64,000 nt of DNA, taken from contig UZAN01039536.1 in NCBI GenBank assembly GCA_900618425.1, positions 84,375 to 148,374 of the forward strand. Direction: 5' to 3'. Of the stretch, positions 46,650-60,900 are shown piece by piece (within the stretch, counting starts at the first letter, position 1; each line of letters begins with the position of its first letter). Source of the stretch: Echinostoma caproni. Its lineage: Eukaryota; Platyhelminthes; Trematoda; Plagiorchiida; Echinostomatidae. A program made the position numbers and the translations under genes. Below the pieces are notes generated by a model that had not been told where the DNA came from, did not search any database, and worked only from the letters and a program-made list of their open reading frames with translations.

Positions 46650-48760
46650 CAAAGGGAAAGGATGTTTCAGCGGTAATGTTTTAAGTGAGCTTTGATATGT
46701 GAAATTATCTGTTGGTAAAGAGTGCTGGAACTCGTTTACAGTGTCGTTTACGAACCGCAAAAATCAACGTGTATAATCTATGCCTCAAGTTCAGTCCTCA
46801 TGGGAAGCCTCTCATCTCTTTGAATTACCTCGCTCACTTAGCGCTCCTGGTATCTTTAATAGATAAAACCATCAGAACCGTAACTTCATTGTAAATTCCT
46901 CTCGCTTTTCACCATGAAGTCAGTAACATTTTAGGTTCAGTAAATCCAGTTACGTATGTTCTGTATCGTTTTCTAAAAGTGAATAACATACTCAACGCCA
47001 TTCGGTATCTGATCAAAAACATTCATTTTCATCGACTAACCACATGTTGTATTACGGTTGAAGAAGCAAAGCACTTAAAGGTCCCAAGTCTTTAGCCTAA
47101 TCACCGTTTCCTTTCCATAGTGAGTTGAGTTAATCAAATTAACACATCGTTTCTATTCAGAGTGCATTTAAAAATCATTCATTGAGTTTGTATACACTAA
47201 GCCAAAGTTATCCATAGACTGCGAGTTGAAAATGGTGACGATATTGACAAAAGAATCGGGCACATAAATGACCGCAATGAGACCCACCGCGTTCTGTTTA
47301 CTGAGTGAAAAAATGTCAAACAAATCTGGCAGATGCCAAAAGATTTAGTCTTTTCCCATTTCCGACCATTTCCGACCGACCATGCAGCGAGACCGAGGTC
47401 TATTCTAGCTCTGTCAGGTAAATGCTTCCACGGGGATCGTGCATACCGCGTTATCATCCCGAATTAAGGATTTCTGGTTTTACTGATTCATCAGCGATAT
47501 ACTATGTTGCATCATTTCTCTTCACTCATTCTACGCAGCACCAAGAGTGATAAGTAGGTTATAGGTGCAGAAGTGCAAGTTTCCTAAAGTTCCACGCTGC
47601 ATCCCTTGATATAAAACCTCAACAACGGGAAATAAAACTGTTTCATGGGCTCAAGCATATGTCTAGAAATAAATGTTTCCCATAATAATTACAACCTAAG
47701 AATGGCTCACTGAATTGCGCTGTTATGTTTTGAAGTAGAACAGTGAGCACATAGTAGTTTCTTCTGATTTGTAAAATCCCCAATTAGCAATTATACCGAT
47801 CGCGCAACTTTCGATAAATTTGGTCTACTATCTTTGGATAACCTTGCCGGATTATCACGAGCTTAGGCAGGAAGCGATCTTATTGTTATGTTGCTGCAGA
47901 TTTCACTCCTTGCGAGTTCGCTTAGTCCCTGCCCATAAAAAGTATTTTTTTTACTAGGTAGAAGTAAGACAAAGAGAAATTAACAGCACTTTATATGCTT
48001 GTTATACAACTGTCGAGATTGGAACTGCAAGCCTTCCTGTTGGTGGCCGAAACCCCTACCATTGTTATTGATCATGTTAGATAGGTGTCATGTTTTGATG
48101 AACGCAATTGTAATGTGTTCTAACAAACATGAAGCAGCTGTACATTGCAATTTGAGTGAGTTCCTTGAGGTCTTAATGAGTTAATGGTTTGTGCGTTCAA
48201 TAGGTCATGCCGATTCTATGATGATCATACAGTCAAAATATTTGCGAAATCACGGTGCAATAGAGATAGATTAAAGGGAAAGTTACTTGATCACTAGAAT
48301 GAACGAGGTGATGTGAAACCTGAAAAGTCAAGTTTTTCATAAGCACTATCGTGAGTACTTATCCATATATTTTGTACCTGGTTAGACAATGAACATTTGA
48401 CTGGGCATGCTCAGCAAGTAAAACCCGGGATTTCGCTTATTGGAGTGCATGCTCCCTGGCACGAACAATAGATATGTCTACCCACATTCATAAAATCGTT
48501 CCAATGGTTAACTATGACTTATTGCTCTAAATAAATGCGGGGCACATAGTTAGTTTTGTGATTACAACCTCTTCAGGCATTTTATCAATTTTTCAAGATT
48601 AAATGCAAAGTGCAATAGCGAATCCAAGGGACAGCAAGTCAAATCGTCAAATTCTTAACTAACGGTTGCAAAGTTTAAAAATAAATAAGAGATCTAGCAA
48701 ACCAAGCAATTAATCAAGAAGAAAAGTGATGACGGAATGTTCAGACCGCTTTAAACGTTA
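46650..48760. other. Intergenic, no gene seen
   Basis: AT-rich DNA with short open frames on both strands. None carries a motif that I can name. Confidence 0.5.
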
Positions 48761-48763
48761 CAT

Positions 48764-49635
48764 TTGTTTATCAAGCTCTTCAAAGTAGCAGCCGATTTCT
48801 TGTACCTCAGCCCTGTATATGTCTGTGAAAGAGTACTGCTGAACCCGATGAAAACCCTCTCTGATGTTCTGGATCCCCTTAATTTTGCTTATAAACATTC
48901 ACTTTCGATTCCTGACACCATCACCTATACTATTCGTTCTTCAGTTTTAGATAGAAATTGCTGGAATAGATCGCCTTTTTCCCTTATATATGCCGACACT
49001 TTTGGCTTGCTTTATCGTGGCCTTCTCATTCACCTTCTTGCTGATTGCAGCTTGGGGTCCCACGTGATAAATGTTCTTCTAAACTACTTTTCTTACAGAA
49101 GATCAGGTCTTGCAACCATAAAGCAGAACACTACGTACTGCGACGCTATTCACTATTCACTTAAAAGACGGTTGGATGTCACCTTTTTGGCAAAACCTGC
49201 TCCAGATTTCACTATCCGTAACGTGATCTTCCACCCAACATCAGAACCAGCTGTCTTCAAAATCTCAACGACTTCCAGCCGATAACTACAGTGAATGGGT
49301 ATAGGAAGAGTACCCTGCAGTTTACAATTGGATGGTGCAAAACACAACTGTACCTGCACACAACTACTACCTGTGTGTCACTCAAAAAAGCGATGTCATT
49401 GGCACATTCTGAGTAGAGTTCTGTTCTCTGCTAGGCGTGCCACTGCACTGTTTACTGGACCGGATGAACCATCCATGGAATGGGAGAAAATCTTCCTCTT
49501 CTAAACTTATCTTTAGTTTTATCAGACCGCCATCCTGTCTCCATTCTTTCCCCAATGCATAAACAACCTGTCTGTTCCTAAAAAAATTATTACCTGTAAG
49601 GATGCTGACGATGTGGTGGTGCCCCTCCAATAAAG
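48764..49635 (+). pseudogene. LINE reverse-transcriptase remnant
   Basis: The plus frame reads CERVLLNPMKTLSDVLDPLN and then FAYKHSLSIPDTITYTI, like the E-R-x-L ... LDPLQFAY-x-x-x-x-S-x-x-DA block of non-LTR reverse transcriptases. RGLLIHLLADCSLGSHVINV follows, and then NYFSYRRSG (the W-x-x-x-x-L-x-x-R box). Near 49,530-49,630, in another frame, ILSPFFPQCINNL and CKDADDVVVPLQ correspond to G-x-x-LSP-x-LF-x-x-YINDL and the Y-A-D-D catalytic box, with Tyr changed to Asp. Frameshifts and a spacer between the blocks show it is dead. Neither endonuclease nor tail is seen. Confidence 0.75.
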
Positions 49636-49639
49636 AATT

Positions 49640-52600
49640 ATCTTTTCATCAACTTCAAGACATTATGATCAAGGGTTCTAGTTAGTGTATACCTCAATCT
49701 CTTATTCTTACTTACAAATCAATGTCGAATCCCCGTGCTGGCTGCAATTACTAACTCGTTTCCGAATACACCTCAATATACAGAAACAGTATCCTTCCTT
49801 ATCCTGCTCGGTTTTAGTGAGCCGGTCATCTATTATTCCAGGTAGCAAACTCCAGCAAAAACCAATGTAAAGTTAGACCGAAGTCCGAAAGAGAAAAATT
49901 ATTTTCGACCACTTCATAATAGTATGTACAGATTATATGCGGGTTTGTGGTTAGTGGGACACTGCCATCCTCACCCCACTCAGCCCCCCCTCCCCATCCT
50001 GAATGACCTTTCGATCTGGCGTGAAAATGTGACCCCACCAAAAATACAAACCTCATATGGTCTGTGCGTAAACGTTTATGAATCATTCGAATCACTCGCC
50101 TTCGGATTTGTGTACTGGTGAAACATTTTTGAGTTCGTTTATTTTCTTAACTATTACTGTCGTTATCTTGTTCCATGTTCTGTCGTTTTGTTCACACGCT
50201 TCACGCTCCTTCGATTTTTTCTACTTTTACTTTATTGTTTTGAAAATCACTTAAACTTCACCCTTCGGGTACATAAAGGTTACTTTGACTTGAAATGAAA
50301 CCTGGTGGCACGAAGTTGAATAAAATCTGAATTATTTCCCGTATCACAGACACTACTCATGAGTAGACACAATATGTAAGTCAAATATTAGAGTAGCGAC
50401 AGGCGTGTTGCATTTCACCAGGTTCATTTGACGATGATGTAATAATCACGCACAAGTAAATGAATTTATTCTCATGATGTTAGTGCAACTGGAGGCAACA
50501 ATGTCATTACCGGGACTGACTTCACATAAAAACCGCACGATAAAGTGCCCGTTCTGGCTATGGACAATCACCACTCACAGATCGAATCATTGATAAACAT
50601 CTTCTCAGTATTACACCGAAATAATTGAGTGGGTAAAGGCCAGTCGCTTTAAATATTATTGAGTTCATTTAATTACAAGTAGAAAGGTTTCAGAAACTAA
50701 ATTAGGATTAAGTACAGAGAAACCCTTGCAGATTGAGCAAACCAACGACGAAAAAGTTCGCCGTCATTGAACTGCAAGACTGGTGTGTCAATATCTGTAA
50801 AACGGCAGAACAGTTTGTGGTTGTATTTCTGATTTATAATTTCGCGCTTATGTAAATTGATTAAAACGCTTACAATTTCATGCTCGAGTTGATCAATACA
50901 CTAGGACGGTGATTTAAGTGATACAAGGTTTTAAACATCAATAAATTTGTTCATTGATCAAACTGATTAGAACCTGAAATATACAATTTTGACTGTATCA
51001 TGTTTAAAATCAATTTGTGAGCACAAGTTATATTTTCTCCTTCAGAATAGCAAAGTTCAACCTTAGAGTCTCGTGTACTTATATTTCGATTACATCTTTG
51101 TGGTCACCTCCTATCAATAAAACGTCCTTATATAGTAAAACAACATCTATGGAGTGGCAAACCAATGACTTATTCACAGGTCTATCGCTTTGGAGGTAGT
51201 CAAATGGACTTGGTTTTGAATATACACCATAATGCGATATGGCCTGAGAATTATTCCAAATCGAAAAGCTTTACCCATGTGGCTTGACAGAAGGTACCAA
51301 TCCGAATTATTATTTACAAGACCCGGAGATTATACTTAAATGGCAATTTTAAACTGCTTCACTCGACGGACATCGCAAGCGGTCATCTATCGCAATTAAT
51401 GTGAACATAAATAGTGCGCCAGAAACAAAAAGGCGTGTGTTAGGTGAAAAGACTATTTTTATCTAAAACTGACTATTTTTCGAGTATCTTCATTTAGGAG
51501 CATCTCTAATCAATACTAACCTCGCGGTGAATAATCAATGATATCGCGTCAAACGGAGACATTCACTCCGTCCGTCTGATCCGTGATCGATCGAACTTTG
51601 CTAACTGTATACTTGATTGGCACAATCTTTTTCTTGCATTATTCGATGCCATTCTAGGTCACATATAAGCATCAGAGTAAAACTTGTAAATTGACTTGCT
51701 TCCTGTGTGTCTAGTACACGTTCGCTGTGCACCAACTGTGTTCTTGCTTACGTAGCTGGGAGAAGGCTACTAGTGCTCGTGGTATCCAATCTGCGTTGCG
51801 ATCGTACTCGTGAGGCTAGACGACTAGTGTGGCTTTGAGGCACGTCTGTTCCTTGTGTGTCATCGTGTGATATCTTGTTCTGTGTACATTGTGACCAAAC
51901 GAGAATCTGACACAACAGCGTGGCACCACTTATTACAATGTCATCGACTGATGCTACCTGCGCGTGTATATATCAAAAGGTGTCTACCTAATCACATTTA
52001 AGATTATTTACTATTTGGCTAAATCAAGGGAATATAGGAGCACAGTAATGAAATTGATCATATATCTGTGAGAATTCCACTAGGTACTGCCTCCTGAACG
52101 CGGTCGAAAGGTCAACCTCAGAGGTCAGGTTGAGAATTACGTCAACTACCTCGGTGATTGCAATCCGCTTTCATTCCCCTCCCCAAATGTAAGTTGAGAA
52201 TCTTTTAGAAAGGACCGGTCCTGCACTCATTGTCTGTTACACTAATTCCCATTCAATAATTCATAAAACACATCAGGAATGCGAATTAAAATAATTAAAG
52301 CACCTGGTTCTATTTTTTCATTTTATTTCTATTCATGCCTTTCTGTTCATCCCATATTTAGTCTACTAAAAATAATGCGGTATTTTGGCAGTGAACCCCG
52401 CCCCAAAAATAAGCCTGTTTGTTAGGCTGTCGCCAGTTTCTATTGTATTTATTGATGCAGATACGGTTGGGCTAAACCTAAGGGGAATTCGGGTCGCGCC
52501 ACTCGGCACACAGTCCAAATTGACTCGCGGATAGGAAGCGATAGAATAGTCATCAAGTAACATGTGCAAGAAATGGCACACAAAATGGACCGCTAGGACA

Positions 52601-53030
52601 CATCCATTGTTGAATGGGCAATATCTCCGCAAGAAAAGAATAATAACTGAGGCGGTAGCCGGTACGATGTTCAACCCTGTGCCTTTTGTGGAAATGCATG
52701 GTAGCCTGACGAGAGCATATATCTGGACTACTATTTAATCTTGCGATTCGGTCTCACCTTCGCCCAGTGCTTCTCTCCACGTTCGTTTCATTCTGTGCTG
52801 TTTCACATTTGTCATCTGCAGTTGCTTGTGTTTCCCACACTTAATTAGTAAGTTATTCACCCCATCCAAGGACAAAACTAGTTAAGTGTTAAAGTATTTT
52901 ATCAAGTTACTTTCGCTTGTGTCGATATATCTGTAATATGGCAGATTGTGAATGCAAAAATACGCTAAACATGTCAATAAACATGATTATTTCTATCTAA
53001 TTTTTATTCATTGGGAATCAATATTTCAAA
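49640..53030. other. Intergenic, mostly featureless
   Basis: AT-rich DNA. A more GC-rich patch at about 51,690-51,960 is treated as a finding. A minus-strand frame of 102 codons (52366-52674) has no motif that I recognise. No splice-supported exon was seen. Confidence 0.45.
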
Positions 53031-53034
53031 TCAG

Positions 53035-53196
53035 GTTACACACATCACTGTCAATCCTTACAGAAAAATTGAAATTATTGAGATACAAGAAAAAAACATT
53101 GCTCCCCAGTGTGCTGGAAGCCATATTTGTGCTTCCATCGGTACAGGTGGACAACTGTGGTTCAAACTATACGATGCGATAACCCGTAGCCAATAG
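53035..53196 (+). CDS. Possible last exon of an unidentified gene
   Basis: An acceptor-like sequence (TTTCAAATCAG after a T-rich tract) is followed by 53 open codons and a TAG. They read VTHITVNPYRKIEIIEIQEK and then a Cys/Gly-containing end (CAGSHICASIGTGGQLWF). It is not a domain I can name. AATAAA motifs occur in the AATA-rich stretch near 53,815. No upstream partner exon was found, and overlapping frames are open here too, so this could be chance. Confidence 0.22.
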   Translation, partial: VTHITVNPYRKIEIIEIQEKNIAPQCAGSHICASIGTGGQLWFKLYDAITRSQ

Positions 53197-53199
53197 GAA

Positions 53200-54400
53200 A
53201 TGAAACAATTTTCGTTGAGGAGCGCAGACAGTAACAAATACTGTAGACAAACAGATCATATTCGTGGCTTTTGTTAACCTGAATGGGTTTCGCTGCGCAT
53301 ATGGACTTAAGGCCAACAGGGTTAGGCACCACGTCGACTGTTTGTCAGACGCTGAGTCGAGCCGTATTCGACTTATACGAAAATAAGCGAGAGTTATCTG
53401 AACGTAAGGAGCATGTCACGAGTAAATAGATACGGGTGATGCACTTTTACGCATGGGCATGTAAAGGTCATATGAATGAAATTAAACTGACGAAGTGAGT
53501 GATGCGGACCACTGAGCATTAGGGATGAACGTAAGCCAATTTACTGCTGGCCTCAAAGACATCTTGACAAAGCAAACTTCAAGTGAGTCACGAGTATCGG
53601 CGTTAGGGCATGACGAGAGTAGTTCTACTAAAAACCGGAAATGGTCTCATGGGAAAAGTACAGATTCGGTTATGTGGGAAGGCGCAAAGAGGTGAGCTAC
53701 TTAAAACTGTTTATTTGGAGAACACAACTCACTGCATCAACAACTCACATTTCAATGAATTGATGACGAATTAATTCAGGAATACTATAGTTTCTAGAGA
53801 GTACCAGACACGATAAATAAATAAATAATGTTGTGCGTTGAAATCGGCAAGCAAAATAAAACATTACGGAGGATTATGTGAGCACGTTGAATAATTTTGA
53901 TCGCCATATCATAATGTGACACAAATATGAAATTATCATAACAAATGTATGTATTACGTCTCTGTGAGTGAGTGGCTGTTTGAGAAACCGCATCCTGCTA
54001 CTCAATTCTGAAATCAGTAGCAAGTATATACTTGTTGCATGTTCTATTTTCTCATTGACAAAAATTGCATGTATGTGTAGGGCAGCGAGAGTGATTCTGT
54101 ACCTTGCACATCTTAGTTTAAAGTCGCGCAGTCACTTATTTAAGTTGTTCATCGCTTACACATTGAAATCTATTATGTTACACCCCTTTCGCTCCACCAC
54201 GCTATTCCTTATAAATCGTATACAGTTGTTTATTCTAAATCTGGCTATCAATGATAAACCAAAGATTACTGATTTCGATTGACCATCCTTCAGATGCTAC
54301 CTTCAGTCATAATCCTTAGTTCATCCAGATAGTTATGCAATCAGCAACCACTGGACTCGATTTTTCGCTCTTATAAGAGCTCACTCGTAGTGCATATCCA
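53200..54400. other. Intergenic, no gene seen
   Basis: No motif recognised. A short (AATA)n run lies near 53,815-53,830. Confidence 0.5.
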
Positions 54401-54408
54401 AAATTGAC

Positions 54409-54954
54409 ATGGGAATCCTGTTGGCCCGACTGTTCAAAAAGCTTGGATCAATGCTATTCGAAGTGAGGATTGTTCAGGTGACATTTTCAATGAAGATCAA
54501 TTATATTATTTACTTCCGCACACGCCTGTGTTCAGACGGTGTGTCAAACGAATCACGGTACAATATTATTTGTGATTTGCAAGAGGGCTTCTCTCCCAAG
54601 CCCAAGTGGGTGAATTGTCCTAAGGAGTTCACAACCGGTAGCTTTGATTTAACCAGTCTGATCCCCAAAGCAGCACGCGAAGTAGAAAACCCCCAATCCA
54701 TTGGATGTCACCGTCCAGCTCATCGGATTATACACCATTTGGATGGGGTCAAACGTCCAAGGTGCCCAATATACCTCAATACCCAACGGCTTCGCTAACC
54801 ACTGCCACAACCAGGAAGGCGTCCGTACATGTGGTCTATACGCCTCTTCTTAGTTGGTTTGGAATCAGGGTTTTAGCCAGCTACCAAGATGGAGTGCCAA
54901 TGGTTAACCAACTCGGTTATAACCCCAGATATTGGCTTTTCGTCCTCCCACTTT
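54409..54954 (+). CDS. Weak candidate gene with very short introns, unidentified
   Basis: An ATG at 54409 opens a frame (MGILLARLFKKLGSMLFEVR...) that is open to 54795. Inside it GFSPKPKWVNCPKEF looks protein-like. At 54682-54718 a 37-base GT...AG segment would shift phase-correctly into a frame reading LIGLYTIWMGSNVQGAQYTS. A further 52-base GT...AG segment before 54876 would lead to SYQDGVPMVNQLG and a stop at 54954. Introns this small are known from schistosomes. The product matches no family that I recognise, and a decayed mobile element read through frameshifts is an equally good explanation. Confidence 0.2.
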
Positions 54955-54959
54955 GATGG

Positions 54960-57900
54960 GAAAATACCTCCGTCACGAGAAAGCAGTAAGTGGGACTTCC
55001 TCAGTAGAACCTAGCTGGGACACTTGGCCATATAGGAGCATTTCGTGAGATTTAAGATAGGTTTGAACAACTGCAACCCGAGACATCCACTCCCGACCAT
55101 ACTGAAGCTTCCGGTGACAGAAAAAATGGTTCTTACATTTCACACGTAATCATGAGTTAAAGTGTATGTATGACATTGCTATGCTCCACCTCTTCATCCT
55201 TATTACGTCCGATAAAATTTATAGATGATAAAAATATCTCACAACCAAGCTACAGACTACCGCTATCAATTCCTCATTATTCTTGAAACTTGTAAGTGAG
55301 ATTTGAGGCAAGCAGTACGTGCATTACAAGCAGGTCAGACCCGCTGTTGAGGACACAACTAAAACGAAATTTCACCCTGTGAGAGTATTAGCAAACGTCC
55401 GTGATTGTTTGATGCCTTTTTTCACAAAAGCATCTGTTCATCACTGGTCACTCAGTGTTTTTTTCATTGTTGGCGTTTCTGATGTGCCTTGCTTGTCTTT
55501 CGCTCCATCATTAGCTTCTTGACTGCTTTGGATGCAAATCAGGGCTTACTTCGTCATAAAGTTCACATAAACTGATCCGATCGGTGCTGCTTTATGGCCC
55601 CGGAATGGGATCAAACCACAACCCCAGTCAGTCCATTTCTCTTTAGTTCCGGATTTTGTTAGGACAAGGATAAGATTAGTAGCAGTTGGCTCAAACCTGT
55701 TGTTCCAAACCACAGACGTGTTTGATAAGTGGGGACACACGCATAGGTTTTGCTTTTGCACCAGCTCTGCTGCTCCTGACGCTGTTGTTGAATAAGGGCC
55801 AGTTGCCTTGACAATGAACTAAAATCACGTTAGAAACACCCACCCACCCCCACACACACGCAACAATATCATTGATGGAACTGCACGCGTCTCAAATTTT
55901 TATGGCATCCGGTGCTCAGGCTAGTTAGTCATTAGTTGGAGATTTCGTCACCAGGGGAACACACTTGATAGCCAAATAGTTTACTTGATCCAAGGTTATC
56001 TGATACTCTCTCTCTCTGGTGTGTTGGGTTGGGGCAGAGGTTTAAGGGCGGCAGTCACTCCATGATTTTGACCTTATTAGAGATCACAACTGCGCATAAA
56101 TGAAATACGACACCAATGGATGATAGTTCCTCTTAGAATAGCAAAATGTGCCAGAGCCACATCAGGGCGGTCTAATGACATCGCGACTACAATTTTAATG
56201 TTCTCTTTGTGCACAAAGCGTTCCGGACCACTTAGAGAGCACAATGCATTGTTAGTTGCTAGACTGTAAACCATAATTGCGAGCACTTAAAATTTGGACG
56301 GGAGATTGAAAAAAAATTAGTATGTCACTTTTATTGGATTAGCATAGCCTAACAACTGTTGCACTAATGGATTCATGTTGAAGCAAGTAAGCAAAGGTTT
56401 GGTTTGTCTCTTTGGGTTAGTAGAGCATACCCGATGAAGTTTCGATTACCGAATTTACGGAGAACGGTGCAAAGCCCTAATATTCCAGTTGATAGCCCCA
56501 AATAATTCTTACTGTATTTCAGGTTTTAATGCTTTCACCTATTTGTTTAAATTAATAAGCTGAAATAGTTATACATAAAACGAACATTCGCCTTTGTTAT
56601 TGCATATTCCCGGATGCCGGTTCACGCAAACGTGTTCCAGTATCGATTAGACTGGTCAGTGTCCATGAGGCGGACTGAAAAAGGAAGTATGTTATTAGAA
56701 AAGAAGCAAAGTAGTGAGATAATACAGGAAAAGTCGAAGTCGTAGAAGTGTGGTTTCATATACTTTATTCTACGGAATGGTGGATAATGATTTATAACAC
56801 TTATTATAGCTGCTGTTTTCGATCACACCAGTGGTGAAACAGTCAGAAGATATCGGTTTGCTGGTCATCAAATATTCAGCAGGGAATTTACATAATGCGT
56901 TGTTGTAGGACTGTTCTTCAATTGGTTTGAGCGTATCACATCTGTCTTTTTTCAACCCACATGCACCAATACCGAGATTCGATTTATTTTTAACAAAGTC
57001 AAATGAGAGAAAAAGGGTGGTTATATATGTCCAAATGAGAAGAACAATGGTAGAAATTACCAACGGAGAAAGAGATTATATGCAAAAGCGATTCTCCCTA
57101 AAACGTGCAAAAGACTCAGAACATTTTAGTGGAACGCATACTGTCTTGAGAAAATGACCATAACGATAATTTTCTCAGGACCGATTTGCTTTTTTTGGCA
57201 AGGTCTTCGGAATATTTTCTCGTTATACGCGCATAATAATTATGAATCTTTCAGTTTAATCATGCTTGCTACACCTAAGTTTAGCTGGTTGACTCCCGAA
57301 TTGCAGAGACTCCCGGTAGATAATGCTATGCTTTTGGCTTATAATCGCGATTTCATTCGGTAATGGTTACAAAGACACTAGCAGTGATTGGTGCTGTGTG
57401 GTAGAATAACCCAAGTGCAACAAAGCCATGATCCATAGTTGACACTCAGTCCTGAAACTGTGATCTTTTACATTTATTTATCCGCCCGATGAAAGGTTCA
57501 TGTTTCGTTTTGATGCAGATTAAAATCAGCCTCAAGTAAACTTCTTTAGACCTCTTTGCTCATATGGCGAATCGTGTGCTGCACATGGGCGTGGGTAGCG
57601 TTCATGTCTAAGTTGAACCCTACCAAAGAAAATAACATGGTTCTCTTGCATAAATAATTAATTTAAAACTCTGAGATCATCTTATGATGGAGCTTTCGTT
57701 GAATTATACAGTTGTGAACCATTTTGATGATTGTGTTACATTTTGTAGCGTGTACCGTTAACTCTAATGCATCTATACAAATTGACTGTCTCATTATGTA
57801 TGGGTAACATGTGATCGACATGAAATATTCCCTGGCAGCACATGACCGATTATGCGGTTACTGCAGTTCATCACATATGCGCATCGGGCAGCATTTAACG

Positions 57901-60900
57901 TTTGATGTAACCTTCGAACAAACGAAAAAACTCAAAGCCGATTTGACATCATCAATACGTTCCGCTAAATCACTTTTTCATTGAGCTATTACTTTTTATT
58001 ATGATTTATATGCAAATGACGTCTTTTAAGTTGGTACAGCCTGACAATGCAGTTTTTGCTGAGGGATAATTGGAACGTAGTTTTCACATAATATTGTTTT
58101 TCACTTGAAGATAAAACGCAATCAGGTAATATGCTACCCACTGTTATAGGAACAATTATGTGAATATCAGTAGTCCATGGTTCAACTGACGCACGAAAGC
58201 TAATAACTTGGTGACTGGTATAAGAAATTTTATCATAAGACATTTGAAAAGGGAGACGAGATAGGGCAAGGGGTCAATCACCAAGGCAAAGCTAATGTGA
58301 CTAACCGTTCGCGTTGTTTGCATAGATCAGGTTTGAGAGTGTGAAAGGCTAGGGCATGTAGAAGCATGTAGAAGCGGCAGTCATGGGGAAGCAAACTGTC
58401 AGAACAGGAATAACAAACACATCCGTTGTGGAAACAATAAACTATCCTTTATGTATGATCCCGGCTTCAATCGTTTGCAAAAAATGAGGTAATATCTAAG
58501 TCGCATTAGTGGGGATATTATTTTTTACTCCACTTCCCTGAATTTAAGTCTTGGTTCTATACTCAAGATAATTTTCAACTGAATGCATACACACTTTCTG
58601 GTTACACTCACACATTGTAATTTACACCGTTTACACAGCGAGTTTGTTTATCTCGCTTTCGTACAGTATACCTTTTCTCTGCTTGAATTTCCCGTTCGGA
58701 CTGAGGGTTCTTTACCGATCAAGTTTCCCTTACAGCGATGCCCTAAGAAAACAGCAAAACAGATGATTCATTTTCTTGGTATATGAACGGGGATCGTTCG
58801 CTTCCGAAAGCAGGTTAAGATAACGATACCTGCAAATAGAGAGCGATTTTGTAGCAAAACGTGTCGCTGATGTCTTGCGTCGACATGGAAGCTGAAATGG
58901 CCATTTATTAATCAGGTGAAGGCCAAATTACCTTTTTCCGGGCTTGGAAAACATAGGTTTCTTTCGTTTATGCAGATTTTGGAGCCAGCGGGAACATAAA
59001 TGGCATTTTGACCGATGTCTATAATTAAGTTTGAGGCGGTATATTTTCGATCTTCGGTAATGCTGATCGCTTTCATTCCCTTATGGAATGTACTCCCTAT
59101 TTATTCTCTATCAACCATCTTCAAGTTGATTGACCTCATCAAAAATGTCATAACATGAATGACGTGATTGTGCATAAATACATTTCGTGGGCGGTCTTTC
59201 CGCAACCTAAAACCAAGTACTGACAAGATTTTTCTTCTCTCACAGTATTGATGTACATCCGGAAAATGTAATCTGATCAAAGGCGGAAAACAAATTAACG
59301 GGGCTGCAAAAGTCCATTCGCAGTGAAATCTTGCACGTTGGGTAGACTACAGTTAAAGAAGTTTACTAGTGATATCTACTTCTCCCGCATTTCACTTTAC
59401 ACGTAATTTCTCCCCTAATCAAATGCGCTACGGTTTCTTCCAACGATTTCTCAACACATATTTGACCCACAGTTACTCAGGAGTAGTTGTGGGGAATAAG
59501 TGGCAGTGTTTTTCACTAAACATTATTCCTTAGTTTATAGCCAAAACGCATTGATCACGACTCCTGAAGGTACATCGATTGGTAATTCTGATCGGATAGA
59601 ATATCAACTGGTTGGTACACTGCTAACAGGGAAACCTCTTATCTGGGTTCAAATCCGAGACAGGGCGTTGTATATACACTGCTGATGAGCTGTAACAAAC
59701 ACAAAAATCTAATCCAGGGTTTTCTGAGTACATGATTGAGTAGGAGAACTAGTAATAATATGGTAAGTCTGAGCGATGATCAAATCTATTTCTCAATTTC
59801 CAGTATTCGTTTCGTACGCTCATTGCCTATACAGATATTCGTTAGTACTACCAAAAAATGACATAACATTGATCCATCGCGGGTTTCCGTGACGGATAAC
59901 AATTCGTTTGTTGAGCAAAGTTTGTTTACGAATTAGCGATAAATAATACTCGAAGCACAGCTCAACTAATTATATTTATAACATTACCTTAACAAACTAA
60001 ATGGAGTGACAACAGGATTAACCAGTAATAAGCAAATCATACGCTTTTGAAAAACCTACTTTTTCCTTGTAAACGTCTACCTGCACACTCGATCCGACCG
60101 AAAGAACGTGACTCTGGCTCATTTTGGCTCATCCCAAGTGAGTTGTATGCAAAAGAAATGGCCGGAAAGATTCAGTCGGCTGATTGATGCATCAATCATT
60201 CGCATAGGTTAATGATAATGCGTTTCTGCAGACGCGCATTGTCATTTGAGCTGCTCCGATGTGGACCCCCCACGTAGGTCTGCTAAGAATAAAGCTTGTA
60301 GTCTTTTTGATATTTATTGCTGTCCAGTTTGGGATGCTTCCAAGTGATTGTAATTATACGCCAAACTTTATTCAACCTCTCATGGCTCACTCCGACTGAG
60401 GGAAGTACAATAGGCGCCATAGTGTAACAGATAAAGTCATGGCGTGACAGCGGATCAAGTATGATCTGGACCAAATGGATGACCTTATCCCGCCTACCAT
60501 TGTGGACGGAGACAAAAAGGTTATTCAAACAATCAGTCGGGGCAACGACCAGGATGAACAATCGGCAAATGATTCCACAACTAGAATCAGAAGAGGAAGA
60601 GCGTTGTAGCGAATAGCAAATTCCAAACCGTACTGCTCGGTAATTTCGCACTAATATTTTCGTATAATCTCAACATTTCTCGTATATCGAGCGGAGTTAA
60701 TTTGAGCGGATAACAAATGAATAATCCCATTAGACAAATCTGAAGTAATAATGATCCATGTTTACGTCGTTGGGTATTTATTTGGAAAAATGTCAACATT
60801 TCAGTCAAAATTACAACCTGATTGAAAAGCGGACATTGATAACAGCAAAAAATCTTTCAAACAGTATTGTGAAGTTTGGTAGAAACCTGCGCCAGATTTC

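Noticed and set aside
54409..54477. MGILLARLFKKLGSMLFEVRI as the N-terminus of an ARF-like GTPase
   Set aside because: No G-x-x-x-x-GKT P-loop follows in any frame or plausible exon downstream.
54705..54820. DYTPFGWGQT, echoing EDPFGWEPP of the PDZ gene tail, as a duplicated exon
   Set aside because: Only four residues match, two other frames over the same bases are at least as protein-like, and no duplicated flanking DNA is seen.
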